Source of the DNA: Aliirhizobium wenxiniae
GTDB taxonomy: Bacteria; Pseudomonadota; Alphaproteobacteria; Rhizobiales; Rhizobiaceae
DNA: 64,000 nucleotides
Direction: 5' to 3'
Assembly (NCBI RefSeq): GCF_014201355.1
Contig: NZ_JACHEG010000001.1
Coordinates: forward strand, 1,178,001-1,242,000
The notes beneath the pieces were generated by a model. That model was not told where the DNA came from and did not search any database. It saw only the letters and a list, made by a program, of their open reading frames with translations. Within the stretch, counting starts at the first letter, position 1, and every line of letters begins with the position of its first letter. Positions 53,625 through 63,032 of the stretch are shown piece by piece. The translations under genes were made by a program, and so were the position numbers.

Positions 53625-54257
53625 ATGCGCTATTTGCTTTTGAGCACCCCTATTCTGGCCTTGGCCGCTCTCGCCCCTGTCGCTCATGCACAGGCGCCTC
53701 AAGCCGCCCCTCCTTCGCAAACGGTTCCACAACCGCCCGCTCCCGCAGTAGAACCAGCGGGCCCCACGACCGCAACCGCAAAGCCGCTCGACATATTGTT
53801 CGAGGAGCTGAAGCGCGAACGCGATCCGGAAAAAGCCAAGGGCATTGCCAGCCAGGTCATTGCCGAGATGAACGATTCCGGCAGCGCCACGGTCAACCTT
53901 CTGATGCAGTGGTCCGAAGACGCGATCAAGGAAAAGAAGAACGCCGCCGCGCTGGACTTCCTAGACCGTGTCACCCTTCTAGATCCTGCCTTCACAGAGG
54001 GCTGGAACAGGCGTGCTACACTTCACTACACGATGGGCGATCAGCGCAAGGCGATGGCCGATATTGCCGAAGTCTTGAAGCGCGAACCGCGCCACTTCGG
54101 CGCTCTTGCCGGCCTAGCGGGAATACTGACGGAAGCCGGTGACGACGACATGGCGCTGAAGGCTTGGGAGCGCTATCTCAACGTCTATCCGGCAGATCGG
54201 GAGGCACAGGAAGCCGTCTCGAAACTCTCGGAAAAGATCGCCGGGAACCGGACGTGA
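53625..54257 (+). CDS. Periplasmic TPR protein
   Basis: 210 aa. Signal peptide (cleavage near AHAQA), a Pro/Ala-rich linker (about 22-52), then TPR-like helices: AALDFLDRVTLLDPAFTEGWNRRATLHYTMGDQRKAMADI is a classic pair (residues 106-145) and ALKAWERYLNVYPADREA a third. Function unknown. It is followed after 22 bp by the alpha/beta hydrolase and may be co-transcribed with it. Confidence 0.85.
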   Translation: MRYLLLSTPILALAALAPVAHAQAPQAAPPSQTVPQPPAPAVEPAGPTTATAKPLDILFEELKRERDPEKAKGIASQVIAEMNDSGSATVNLLMQWSEDAIKEKKNAAALDFLDRVTLLDPAFTEGWNRRATLHYTMGDQRKAMADIAEVLKREPRHFGALAGLAGILTEAGDDDMALKAWERYLNVYPADREAQEAVSKLSEKIAGNRT

Positions 54258-54279
54258 GCCTTTCCCTGGTCGCTCTCCA

Positions 54280-55320
54280 ATGATTCTGCCGCTTGCCCTT
54301 GTAGCCATTCTTGTGGCCGCTGCCTTCAGCTTCACCGCCTGGAAAAGCCGCCAGATCGAGCGGCGGTTTCCGCGCCATGGCGAGCTGATCGATGTCGGCG
54401 GATACAGGATCAACGCCCTGCATATTCCTGCACCGCCAAATCCCGCCCTGCCCCCGATCGTCTTCATCCATGGAGCAAGCGGCAACCTGCGGGACCAGGA
54501 AACGGCCTTCCGCAAGCACCTGGAAGGCTGTGCGGAGCTTCTCTTCATCGACAGGCCCGGACATGGCTATTCGGAGCGAGGAACGCGGGAGAATGGCTTT
54601 CCAGACGGACAGGCGGCAGCCATCAGCCGCGTGATGAATATGAAGGGCATGGAGCGCGCCATCATCGTCGGCCACTCCTTTGGCGGGGCGATTACTGCAA
54701 GCTTTGCCGTCTTCCATCCCGAAAAGACGGCCGGATTGCTGTTTCTAGCACCGGCAACCCATCCCTGGCCGGGTGGCGTGGACTGGTACTACAAGATTTC
54801 GGCCGCTCCCTATCTGGGCTTCTGGTTCACCCGTCTCATCAGCCTGCCCGCAGGCCTCGTTCTGCTGGATGGCGCAACGAGGTCCGTCTTCAGCCCCAAC
54901 CGCCGGCGTGACCGCTATGTCGAGGAAGGCGCCCCGGCACTCGTGCTGCGGCCGGAAAACTTTCGCAACAACGCGGTCGATGTCGCCAATCTCCACGACT
55001 ACGTCACGCGCATCTCACCACGTTATAAAGAGATTACGGCACCAACCATCGTCATAACCGGCGACAGCGACCCGATCGTGCTTGAAGAGATCCATTCCCA
55101 AGGGCTTGCGCGCGATATAGCCGGTTCAGAACTGGTGAAGATCCATGGCCTCGGCCACAAGCCGGATTATGTCGTGCCCGACGTGGCGATCGCCGCAATC
55201 GAGAAGATCGCCGGCATGGACCGCGACTTGCAGGCATTGGCACATATGGCGGAGGCGCGACTGACCCAGTCGGGAATTACGGATCAACCTGCAACAGGAA
55301 TGATGATTGAAAAGATATGA
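54280..55320 (+). CDS. Alpha/beta hydrolase, membrane-anchored
   Basis: 346 aa. An N-terminal hydrophobic anchor (about 3-20) precedes the hydrolase fold. PPIVFIHGASGNLRD is the oxyanion region, GHSFGGAITA holds the nucleophile Ser, GDSDPIVLEE the acidic residue and HGLGHKPDY the catalytic His, so the triad is complete. The substrate is unknown; esterase or lipase-like activity is expected. Confidence 0.9.
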   Translation: MILPLALVAILVAAAFSFTAWKSRQIERRFPRHGELIDVGGYRINALHIPAPPNPALPPIVFIHGASGNLRDQETAFRKHLEGCAELLFIDRPGHGYSERGTRENGFPDGQAAAISRVMNMKGMERAIIVGHSFGGAITASFAVFHPEKTAGLLFLAPATHPWPGGVDWYYKISAAPYLGFWFTRLISLPAGLVLLDGATRSVFSPNRRRDRYVEEGAPALVLRPENFRNNAVDVANLHDYVTRISPRYKEITAPTIVITGDSDPIVLEEIHSQGLARDIAGSELVKIHGLGHKPDYVVPDVAIAAIEKIAGMDRDLQALAHMAEARLTQSGITDQPATGMMIEKI

Positions 55321-55329
55321 GCTGGAGGA

Positions 55330-55860
55330 TTACGTCGGCACAACGACGTGCCTGTAGACGACATCCTCCGGATCATGCCGCTCGGCAGTCTCGTCCAGCA
55401 ATGCGCCGAGCCTTTCGGCCAACCGGCGGGATTTGTCGTTATCACAATGAATGTAGCTGACCAGCGTCTTCAGTCCGAGCACATTGAAGCCCCAGTTTCG
55501 CAATGCGGCCGCAGCCTCAAGAGCATAACCTTGCCCCTCAAAGCCGGGGTAGAGGAGCCAGCCCAGCTCATGTTCGGGAAATAACGGGCCGGCATTGATG
55601 CCGACCTGACCAATGCAGGTTCCATCGACACGCTTATCGATCATCAGCGAACCATGGCCCATAAGGCGCCACTGCGCCACATCATGGCAGAACATGCCCC
55701 AGGCAGCGGCCTTCGTAAAAGGGCCGCCCATATGCGCGGCTCGATCCGACGCCATGAACACCGCATAGAGCGACCAGTCCGCCATGTTCGGCGCCCGCAG
55801 CCTGAGCCGGTCAGTTTCGATCACCGGGATCGAAGGAGATGATTGTGTCTTCACGGACAT
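55330..55860 (-). CDS. GNAT-family N-acetyltransferase (RimJ/RimL-like)
   Basis: 176 aa from the ATG at 55860 (GGAATGGGC upstream; ATG at 55866 is possible). Starts VIETDRLRLRAPNMADW; the acetyl-CoA loop is LYPGFEGQGYALEAAAALRNWG, and VSYIHCDNDKSRRLAERLGA is the C-terminal GNAT block. Acceptor unknown. Downstream of pyk on the same strand but separated by a terminator. Confidence 0.9.
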   Translation of the reverse strand: MSVKTQSSPSIPVIETDRLRLRAPNMADWSLYAVFMASDRAAHMGGPFTKAAAWGMFCHDVAQWRLMGHGSLMIDKRVDGTCIGQVGINAGPLFPEHELGWLLYPGFEGQGYALEAAAALRNWGFNVLGLKTLVSYIHCDNDKSRRLAERLGALLDETAERHDPEDVVYRHVVVPT

Positions 55861-55869
55861 GCCCATTCC

Positions 55870-55902
55870 AAAACGACAAACGGCCGGATTGCTCCGGCCG
55901 TC
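55870..55902 (-). terminator. Terminator after pyk
   Basis: Stem ACGGCCGGA (55880-55888) with TCCGGCCGT (55893-55901), loop TTGC, followed on the minus strand by TTGTCGTTTT. Imperfect T-run. Confidence 0.75.
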
Positions 55903-55929
55903 TGGTAATTGCAAATTGTGTCAGTCCGA

Positions 55930-57369
55930 TTATGCGCCGGTCTGACCGTCAGCACCGATATAGGCGATGCGCAGCATGTTGGTCGAACCGGGCGTGCCAA
56001 GCGGAACGCCGGCCGAGATGATGACCCGGTCGCCGGGCTTGCCGAACTCTTCCGAGACGGTGATGCGCGCAGCGCGGTTCACCATGTCTTCCAGATCGCT
56101 TGCATCCTCGGTGACGACGCAGTGCAGACCCCAGCAGACGGCAAGACGGCGAGCCGTCTTGACGCTCGGGGAGAGCGCCAGGATCGGAACGTTCGGACGT
56201 TCGCGCGAAGCGCGAAGGCCGGTCGTGCCGGACTGCGTGTAGGTGACGATTGCAGCAGCCTTGAGCGTTTCGGCAATCTGGCGGGCAGCAAGCGAGATCG
56301 CGTCGGAGCCGGTGGCTTCCGGCGTAGCGCGCTGTGCGTAGATGATGCTCGGATAAAGCGGATCCTGTTCGACCTGACGGGCGATGGAGGCCATCATCGA
56401 GACGGCTTCGACCGGATACTGGCCGGAAGCGGACTCAGCCGACAGCATGACGGCATCGGCGCCTTCGAAGACGGCGATCGACACGTCGGAAACTTCCGCA
56501 CGGGTCGGAACCGGAGCCGTAATCATCGATTCCAGCATCTGGGTGGCAACCACGACTGGCTTGCCTGCACGGCGGCAGGCGCGGGTCAGCTGCTTCTGGA
56601 TACCGGGAACCATTTCGATCGGCATTTCCACGCCAAGGTCACCACGGGCAACCATGACGGCATCGGAAAGCTCGATGATTTCGTCGATGCGCTCGATAGC
56701 CTGCGGCTTTTCGATCTTCGACATGATGCCGACGCGGCCGCGCGCGATCTTGCGGACTTCCGCCAGATCTTCCGGACGCTGCACGAAGGACAGAGCAACC
56801 CAGTCGGCGTCCTCGGTGGCGAGAACGGCATCGAGGTCGGCGCGGTCCTTGTCGGTCAGAACGCCGACGGTGAGGATCGTGTCGGGCAGGCTGACGCCCT
56901 TACGGTCGGAAATGCTGGTGCCGGCAACAACGGTGCAGACGATCTTCTTACCATCGGCTTCGACAGCCTTCAGCGCCAGCTTGCCGTCATCAATCAGCAG
57001 GCGATCGCCAGCCTTGACGGCTTCAAGGATTTCCGGATGCGGAAGATAGACGCGGTTTTCGTCACCCGGCGCTTCGTTGTTGTCGAGCGTGAATGTCTGA
57101 CCCGGGGTCAGGGTTACCTTGGTGTTGGCAAATTTGCCGACGCGAAGCTTCGGTCCCTGCAGGTCACAGAGAATACCGATCGGGCGACCCGACTTCTTCT
57201 CGACCGAGCGGATGCGCTCGATCAGGGTACGCATCATCTCATGGCTGGCATGGCTCATGTTGATACGGAAGAGGTCAGCGCCTGCTTCGTGGAGCTTCTG
57301 GATCATTGCCTCTTCCGACGATGCCGGACCGAGCGTGGCAAGGATCTTTACTTTGCGGTTACGCCTCAT
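55930..57369 (-). CDS. pyk: Pyruvate kinase
   Basis: 479 aa. RKVKILATLGPASSEE at the start, LFRINMSHAS, the active-site IMSKIEKPQAIERIDEI with its catalytic Lys, VMVARGDLGVEMP and AVMLSAESASGQYP. The C-terminal allosteric domain is present. Makes pyruvate and ATP from PEP. The ATG at 57369 shares one base with the stop of the DUF1036 gene (TGATG), so the two are translationally coupled. Completes lower glycolysis with gap and pgk elsewhere in the window. Confidence 0.97.
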   Translation of the reverse strand: MRRNRKVKILATLGPASSEEAMIQKLHEAGADLFRINMSHASHEMMRTLIERIRSVEKKSGRPIGILCDLQGPKLRVGKFANTKVTLTPGQTFTLDNNEAPGDENRVYLPHPEILEAVKAGDRLLIDDGKLALKAVEADGKKIVCTVVAGTSISDRKGVSLPDTILTVGVLTDKDRADLDAVLATEDADWVALSFVQRPEDLAEVRKIARGRVGIMSKIEKPQAIERIDEIIELSDAVMVARGDLGVEMPIEMVPGIQKQLTRACRRAGKPVVVATQMLESMITAPVPTRAEVSDVSIAVFEGADAVMLSAESASGQYPVEAVSMMASIARQVEQDPLYPSIIYAQRATPEATGSDAISLAARQIAETLKAAAIVTYTQSGTTGLRASRERPNVPILALSPSVKTARRLAVCWGLHCVVTEDASDLEDMVNRAARITVSEEFGKPGDRVIISAGVPLGTPGSTNMLRIAYIGADGQTGA

Positions 57370-57842
57370 CAATTCTGGCCTTCTTGCGTACCGGGCGTGT
57401 CGGACAGCTGGACCATCCAGCTTCCCTGACGACCCGTATCATACTCTTTGAAACCCATGCGCTGGTGGCCACGGGTGAAACAATCATTGACGCCGACAAT
57501 TTTGAATTCATTCTCGGCGACGCACATATTGATATCTCCGGTCCACCGCCCTCCGCGGGCGGCATCCTCGGCATAAAGATAATAGTATCGTGACTGCAGT
57601 TCCCCTTCGATCAGAGTAGCGCAGGTGGAAGCAGGAACCTGCCACCATCCCTCGGTATTCCAACCATCCTGGGCACGATAACCGATTGCCACCCCGACAA
57701 GATTCTGCGTGCCGTTACACACACGGAAATCTGCATGAGCCGGAGAAGCCATGAGAAGCGGAGCGCCTGCGCAAAAAGCAAAAGCACCCGCCGGAACGGA
57801 AAGGAGCGAACGAAGATAGATTTTAATCGATTTTATCGGCAC
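57369..57842 (-). CDS. DUF1036 secreted protein
   Basis: 157 aa if begun at the GTG at 57842; the frame stays open to 57992 without a better start. The signal sequence (LLSVPAGAFAFCAGAPLLMA, cleavage near AHA) is followed by DFRVCNGTQNLVGVAIGYRA and GWWQVPASTCATLIEGEL, the DUF1036 signature, with several cysteines. Function unknown. It is immediately upstream of pyk and co-translated with it, an association that recurs in rhizobia. Confidence 0.85.
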   Translation of the reverse strand: MPIKSIKIYLRSLLSVPAGAFAFCAGAPLLMASPAHADFRVCNGTQNLVGVAIGYRAQDGWNTEGWWQVPASTCATLIEGELQSRYYYLYAEDAARGGRWTGDINMCVAENEFKIVGVNDCFTRGHQRMGFKEYDTGRQGSWMVQLSDTPGTQEGQN

Positions 57843-58062
57843 GGTTTCCGTCAGGTCTCCATGGTTATCGTGGAGGCACTTTCTCGCGCGCAACGGGCAG
57901 AAAGTCAACGAAGCTGTGGTTGATTGCGTCGCCCTGCCGCTACGCTTGCTTAAATTTGTTTCATCCCCCTGCACGGGCTTGCTTTTTGACAAGCACAGGC
58001 CGCCTCTCTTGCGCCAAAACGGCTGTCATGCGATCACCAAACTCACAACATAATCGTTTGAA

Positions 58063-58869
58063 ATGTACGTGAGCATGCAGAATTTCCAATCGTTCGAAAT
58101 CATAGACGGCAACTATGACACAGGCATGGTGCTTCTCGCAGATCACGCCATGAACCGCCTTCCTTCGAAATATGGCAGCCTAGGCCTTCCCGACAGCGCC
58201 TTTCTCAGGCACATCGCTTTCGATATCGGCGTCGAGGGCCTGATACGCAGGCTTGCCGCCATGCTCGGCGTGCCGGCAGTGCTCGGTTGCTTCTCGCGCC
58301 TGCTGATCGATCCGAACCGTGGTGAGGACGATCCGACCCTGATCATGAAGATTTCCGACGGCGCGATCGTTCCCGGCAATCACCCGATTACCGATGAAGA
58401 ATGGCAAGCCCGCCTCGACACCTACCACCGGCCTTATCACCGTGCCGTCGAACAGACGATAGCCAAGGCCTCGACATCCGGCCGGGCGCCTCTGGTGCTT
58501 TCAATACATTCCTTCACTCCCTACTGGAAGGATTTCGCAAGGCCCTGGCATGCAGCAGTGTTATGGGACAGCGATGACAGGCCAGTTTTGCCGCTTCTGT
58601 CCATGCTGCGTGAACCGGGCGATATCGTCGTTGGCGATAACGAGCCTTATGACGGTGCATTGAAGGGCGACACGATGTATCGCCACTGCATGATCCCCGG
58701 CATTCCGCACACGCTTCTGGAAGTAAGGCAGGACCTGATCGGCGATGATGCAGGCATGGATGCCTGGGCGAAGAGACTGGCGCCGATCTTTACCTCGCTC
58801 AACGCAGACCCCAAATTGCATGAATACAGGATTTTCCCGTCGCGTACCGGCCCCTACCCCGCCGTGTGA
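58063..58869 (+). CDS. N-formylglutamate amidohydrolase
   Basis: 268 aa (264 if the ATG at 58075 is used; neither has a strong ribosome site). Signatures are LLADHAMNRLP, RHIAFDIGVEGLIRRLA, SRLLIDPNRGEDD, and LSIHSFTPYW, with His and Asp/Glu ligands. HutG-like enzymes release glutamate from N-formylglutamate in histidine degradation, but no other hut genes are here. Confidence 0.88.
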   Translation: MYVSMQNFQSFEIIDGNYDTGMVLLADHAMNRLPSKYGSLGLPDSAFLRHIAFDIGVEGLIRRLAAMLGVPAVLGCFSRLLIDPNRGEDDPTLIMKISDGAIVPGNHPITDEEWQARLDTYHRPYHRAVEQTIAKASTSGRAPLVLSIHSFTPYWKDFARPWHAAVLWDSDDRPVLPLLSMLREPGDIVVGDNEPYDGALKGDTMYRHCMIPGIPHTLLEVRQDLIGDDAGMDAWAKRLAPIFTSLNADPKLHEYRIFPSRTGPYPAV

Positions 58870-58893
58870 CGACAGCAGTCAGGAGACGTTCCC

Positions 58894-59202
58894 ATGACCG
58901 AACTCAGCAAGGAACAACAGACTGAGCTTGAAGCGGCAGCATTTCGCCGGCTCGTCCAGCATCTGCGTGAACGGAGCGACGTCCAGAATATCGACATGAT
59001 GAATCTGGCAGGCTTTTGCCGAAACTGTCTGTCCAACTGGTATCGCGATGCAGCGATCGAGGCAGGACTGGATCTTTCAAAAGAGGCTTCCCGCGAAATC
59101 GTCTACGGCATGCCCTATGAAGACTGGAAGAACCTTCACCAGATGGAAGCAAGCGACGCTCAAAAAGCCGCATTCGAGATCAACAAGCCGCCGCATGGCT
59201 AA
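58894..59202 (+). CDS. DUF1244 protein
   Basis: 102 aa. AAAFRRLVQHLRERSDVQNIDMMNLAGFCRNCLSNWY is diagnostic of DUF1244. FCRNC is a CxxC-like pair and the family is known structurally as a small all-helical protein of unknown function. A GGAG precedes the ATG. It lies 24 bp after the amidohydrolase. Confidence 0.93.
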   Translation: MTELSKEQQTELEAAAFRRLVQHLRERSDVQNIDMMNLAGFCRNCLSNWYRDAAIEAGLDLSKEASREIVYGMPYEDWKNLHQMEASDAQKAAFEINKPPHG

Positions 59203-59294
59203 TTGGCAATGGCGATTGATTAGGCTTGACCTTGCGCCTGCTTTTCGGCACTTGACCACTATCCAATAGAGATTTCCATTATCAGGAGACACCA

Positions 59295-59573
59295 ATGTCT
59301 GATGCTCATGGCGTCGCCCGCGACCAGCTCCGCGCTTTTGTAGAGCGCATTGAACGACTTGAAGAAGAAAAGAAGACGATCGCCGACGACATCAAGGACG
59401 TCTATGGCGAAGCAAAGTCGATGGGTTACGACACCAAGATCATGAAAAAGGTCATCGCCCTTCGCAAGAAGGACGACCAGGAGCGCATGGAAGAGGACCT
59501 GATCCTCGACACCTACCTCAGCGCACTCGGCATGATCCCGGGCGCGGGTACCGAAGAGGAAGAAGCCGCCTGA
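59295..59573 (+). CDS. gapR: GapR-type nucleoid protein (DUF2312)
   Basis: 92 aa. [46 protein letters not shown] is the DUF2312/GapR signature: two helices then a DNA-contacting region. In Caulobacter GapR binds overtwisted DNA ahead of replication and transcription and stimulates gyrase. AGGAG precedes the ATG. A strong terminator follows. Confidence 0.95.
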   Translation: MSDAHGVARDQLRAFVERIERLEEEKKTIADDIKDVYGEAKSMGYDTKIMKKVIALRKKDDQERMEEDLILDTYLSALGMIPGAGTEEEEAA

Positions 59574-59583
59574 TCCGCTTTTC

Positions 59584-59616
59584 AAAGCCCGCCCTTCAAG
59601 GCGGGCTTTTTCTTTT
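59584..59616 (+). terminator. Rho-independent terminator after gapR
   Basis: A 10-bp stem AAAGCCCGCC (59584-59593) and GGCGGGCTTT (59600-59609), loop CTTCAA, then TTCTTTT. Confidence 0.92.
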
Positions 59617-59655
59617 GCGCCTGATACAGCCAATCTCCCTTTGCGTGAGTTTCCC

Positions 59656-60924
59656 ATGGCAGATCACGACGTCATCGTTATCGGCGCAGGCTTTACGGGC
59701 CTCACCGCGGCCACGGACCTGATGGCGGCTGGCCTCGATGTCATCGTGGTCGAGGCCCGCAACCGCGTCGGCGGCCGGGTGGAATCGGAATATCTGTCGA
59801 ATGGCACTCGCATAGACACCGGCGGCCAGTTCCTCTGCAGGGATATGACGCATCTGCTCGAAACAGCGGAAAGGCACGGAGCGCACACCGTTTTTTCCTA
59901 CGTTGACGGAGAACAATCCTACCGCCCCGCGATTCCGCACGAGCAAGGTGATGCGATATGGGACGGGCTGGAGCAGTTGCGCGAAAGAATGCGGTCCGTC
60001 GATCTCACCGATCCGGCATTCACAGGCCTGACCGTGGGGCAATGGATCGACCGACAGACCGACATGTCTTCGGACGTCACCGCTTCATTTCGAAGACTGG
60101 TAAAGGGTCTATGGTGCCGCGCACCGGAAGACGTGGCGCTTGCCTATCTCGTTTCGAACGACCGGCGGATCACCAATATCTATCCCGAACTCGAGATGTT
60201 CCTCGGCGACACCATGCACGCGCTGGCCGACCGTTTGGCCGCAGGCCTCGGTGACAGACTGAGATTGTCCGCCCCCGCCACCTCTATCACCATCATGGAA
60301 GATGAGGTTGAAGTGGATGTCGAAGGCCGCGCGCTCACCGCAGGACATGTGATCATTGCCGTACCGCCCGTCATGGCGCGAAGAATAGAAATATCTCCGC
60401 CGCTTCCCGCTAAACTCGGAAGGGCGCTAGCGGCATGGGAACCGGGCTGTGCGATCAAGCTGCAGATCGGTTACAGGACACCATTCTGGCGCGACAAGGG
60501 ACTGAGCGGCTCGGTCATGTGGAGCGATCCGCAGGGGATCTACGCCTGCGACGCCAGCCATGACGATTATTTCGGCATCGTCGTCTTCCTCGGCGGACCG
60601 CTGGCCTCGGAATGGCACAAGCAACCGCAGGGAGAACTGGCGAACTTCGTCACGGCAGAACTTGGCGCCGCATTGGGAGGATCCGGCCACGAGCCGGTCT
60701 CCGTCTGCATTCGCGATTGGGTCAATGATGCCTGGAGCGATGGCGCCTATAGCGACGTCATAACCGACCTTGAGGCTACGGATGCGGAAGCAGTCTTGCT
60801 TGAGGGCTTACCGCGCCTGCGTTTTGCCTGTTCGGAATTGTCGCCGTCTTTCCCTGGATATATCGAGGGTGCGATCGTCGCTGGAAAGCAGGCCGCAAAG
60901 TCTATTCCGAGAAGAAGAGAATAG
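59656..60924 (+). CDS. FAD-dependent amine oxidase family protein
   Basis: 422 aa. N-terminal ADP-binding motif DVIVIGAGFTGLTAATDLMAAG followed by VVEARNRVGGRVES (the GG motif), as in flavin monoamine oxidases. The C-terminal FAD block is FPGYIEGAIVAGKQAA. A TTG 15 bases upstream is in frame but the ATG at 59656 fits better. Substrate unknown. Confidence 0.92.
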   Translation: MADHDVIVIGAGFTGLTAATDLMAAGLDVIVVEARNRVGGRVESEYLSNGTRIDTGGQFLCRDMTHLLETAERHGAHTVFSYVDGEQSYRPAIPHEQGDAIWDGLEQLRERMRSVDLTDPAFTGLTVGQWIDRQTDMSSDVTASFRRLVKGLWCRAPEDVALAYLVSNDRRITNIYPELEMFLGDTMHALADRLAAGLGDRLRLSAPATSITIMEDEVEVDVEGRALTAGHVIIAVPPVMARRIEISPPLPAKLGRALAAWEPGCAIKLQIGYRTPFWRDKGLSGSVMWSDPQGIYACDASHDDYFGIVVFLGGPLASEWHKQPQGELANFVTAELGAALGGSGHEPVSVCIRDWVNDAWSDGAYSDVITDLEATDAEAVLLEGLPRLRFACSELSPSFPGYIEGAIVAGKQAAKSIPRRRE

Positions 60925-60974
60925 AATTCAGCTCGGGCACACCAGCCCGCGCATCGTTCAGCTTGAAAACGGGA

Positions 60975-62831
60975 TCAGTTCGAGCCGCTGAAGCGGTTGG
61001 GATCGATCTTCACTGCGGCAGCAACCGGCTTGAAGCCTTCGCTCGCATAGGCTGCCGAATATTCGCTGTTCAGCGTGCGGGTCACCACCCGTGGTGCCTT
61101 CATCGAAACCACGTCACCCGAGCGCTTGTTGTCCAGCGCCCATTTCTCCAGCGTGTCCTTGGTCAGGTTGCCCGGAGCAGGTGCCAAGTCAGGCTTCGTC
61201 GACCGGCCACCCTTGGTCGGCACGGCGGAAGCTGCTGCAGCGACCCACTTGGGCGTATCGAAACCATCGCCGAAATGACCGGAAGCGGAAGGAGCCTGGA
61301 TAACCTTTTTCGGTAGTGCTGCAACTTCCGTCGGCTTGCGTGCCTGAGAATGCACGGGTGCGGGAGTAGCACCGGCCTCGTCGGTGACAGCACGGATACC
61401 GGCCGCGGCTCTGCGATCATCATCGACACTGCGCGAAAGGGCAGCGACGAGTTCAGGCGTCAAGGCTTGCTCATCTTCCCTACCCTGCTCCGTCGCTTGC
61501 GGTGCCGGCACCAGCGAGGCGACCTGCGCCACAGCCGGCCGGTGAGCCGGAAGCGGTACGCCCGACATATCCTGCAGCGAAGGCGGAACATCGCCGAGCG
61601 ATGCCATCATCGTCGATGTATCGCCATCTGCCTTCACGCCGCGCGAACCAAGCAGGGTCGGCACAGGAACGGCATATTTCGTCAGGTCCTCGAAACTTTC
61701 ACCCTCGGGGCGGCTGTTGGCAGCCGCTGCGGCCTGAAGCGCAAGCGCCTCCTGGGCAGGATTACGCTGCTGCGAATAGAGCGCAGTTGCAAGTGCACCT
61801 GGGCCGTCCTGGCGGAACGCTGGGCGTGAAGCGGGAACCGGCGCCGTGATATTCTCCGGCTGCGGCACCTGCTGAGGCTGGGCCGAAGCGACCATCACAC
61901 CCGGCAACGGAGCGGCGGCAGGTGCTTCGTCCTCTGCATCAGCCGGCCGGCTTGCAGGCGCAGACGGCCGCGGCGACGCGATGGCTGGCGTGCTGCTTTC
62001 ACCGTTATCCTCTTCTTCGTCGGCACCGCCGCCAAAGAGAGTTGCGAGGAAACCACGACGCTTGCGTTCAGCCGCCGGCGCACTGCCGGCAGTCGATGCG
62101 ATCTCGATCGAGCTTGAACCGACACGCTTCTTGTAATCGGCGAGCGCCTGATCATAACCCGGCAGCGGCTGGCCATCCGCCGGCAGGTGCAGCGTATTGC
62201 CCTTCGGGAAAATCTGCACCAGCTCCTGGCGCGACATACGCGGCCATGCACGCACGCCACCGACGTCCAGATGCACGAAAGGTGAACCCGATGTCGGATA
62301 GAAGCCGACGCCACCGACCTGCATCTGCATCGCGAGCGCACGCAGCGTCGCAAGCTTCACGCCGGGAATGTAGAAATCCATGGCCTTGCCGAGCATGTGC
62401 TGGCTGTTCTTCGCCACGCCGGTATTGCGCGAGCGACCGCGCAGCATGCCGTTGGTGGTAGGCGAACGATAGGCAGAGACGACGTGGATGTAATCTTTCG
62501 CGCCACTGCGCCGATAGACTTCCCAGACGAGATCGAAAAGACGCGGGTCCATCTTTGTCGGCTCGTTCTTGCGCCAGTCACGCAGGAAATTGTTGATCTG
62601 CTGAAGACCCTTGGGATCGAAGCGGCCGTTACGCTTGAACGTGATCTCGGCTTTTTCGCCCGTATGGATGAAGTAGAGCTTGAGGCTGCGGTTTTCCGCA
62701 GCCGCCTCGGACACCTGCACAGACCAGATGGAAGCAGCAACGACAGCAAGTGCCGCACCTTGAGCGGCACGCCTGGTGAGCGATTGAAAGGCCTTTAGGA
62801 CGAGGCGACGAACGCCTGTGCCCGAAGGCAT
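60975..62831 (-). CDS. DUF882/M15-like murein peptidase with long variable tail
   Basis: 618 aa from the ATG at 62831. A signal or anchor helix (GAALAVVAASIWSVQV), then the DUF882 (YcbK/MepK-like) domain at about residues 45-210: VSAYRSPTTNGMLRG, SQHMLGKAMDFYIPG and FVHLDVGG provide the His/Asp/His zinc ligands of an M15-fold endopeptidase. A long Pro/Ala/Glu-rich tail (about 250-600) follows, probably disordered. Expected to act on peptidoglycan in the periplasm. The frame extends to 62936 (GTG) but without a better site. Confidence 0.85.
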   Translation of the reverse strand: MPSGTGVRRLVLKAFQSLTRRAAQGAALAVVAASIWSVQVSEAAAENRSLKLYFIHTGEKAEITFKRNGRFDPKGLQQINNFLRDWRKNEPTKMDPRLFDLVWEVYRRSGAKDYIHVVSAYRSPTTNGMLRGRSRNTGVAKNSQHMLGKAMDFYIPGVKLATLRALAMQMQVGGVGFYPTSGSPFVHLDVGGVRAWPRMSRQELVQIFPKGNTLHLPADGQPLPGYDQALADYKKRVGSSSIEIASTAGSAPAAERKRRGFLATLFGGGADEEEDNGESSTPAIASPRPSAPASRPADAEDEAPAAAPLPGVMVASAQPQQVPQPENITAPVPASRPAFRQDGPGALATALYSQQRNPAQEALALQAAAAANSRPEGESFEDLTKYAVPVPTLLGSRGVKADGDTSTMMASLGDVPPSLQDMSGVPLPAHRPAVAQVASLVPAPQATEQGREDEQALTPELVAALSRSVDDDRRAAAGIRAVTDEAGATPAPVHSQARKPTEVAALPKKVIQAPSASGHFGDGFDTPKWVAAAASAVPTKGGRSTKPDLAPAPGNLTKDTLEKWALDNKRSGDVVSMKAPRVVTRTLNSEYSAAYASEGFKPVAAAVKIDPNRFSGSN

Positions 62832-62948
62832 TTCTTTTGCATTCAAATCAGGCAAAGCGATCCCCGTCCTGCAGACAACGTCCCTCGTTGTCCCATTTGG
62901 CTGACAATTGCGGTCACACGATGGCAAATCTGCCACACATGTACAAGC

Positions 62949-62984
62949 ATCTCTCTTATAGTCAATGATGTGCTAAAGAGAGAT
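62949..62984. promoter_or_regulatory. Inverted repeat upstream of DUF882 gene
   Basis: Perfect 9-bp arms ATCTCTCTT (62949-62957) and AAGAGAGAT (62976-62984) separated by 18 bases. They lie in the 201-bp gap between the sigma-54 activator (which ends at 63033) and the DUF882 start at 62831, so they probably flank or form part of the promoter. No T-run, so not a terminator. Confidence 0.5.
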
Positions 62985-63032
62985 TGACAGAAATTGCCAT
63001 CGCTTCCTTGCCTGAAAATTAACACTATCTAA

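Noticed and set aside
55909..57429. 506-codon plus-strand frame opposite pyk
   Set aside because: Shadow of pyruvate kinase.
62900..62950. Sigma-54 promoter (TGGCAGATTTGCC) upstream of the DUF882 gene
   Set aside because: The GG to GC spacing is about three bases too short for a -24/-12 promoter.
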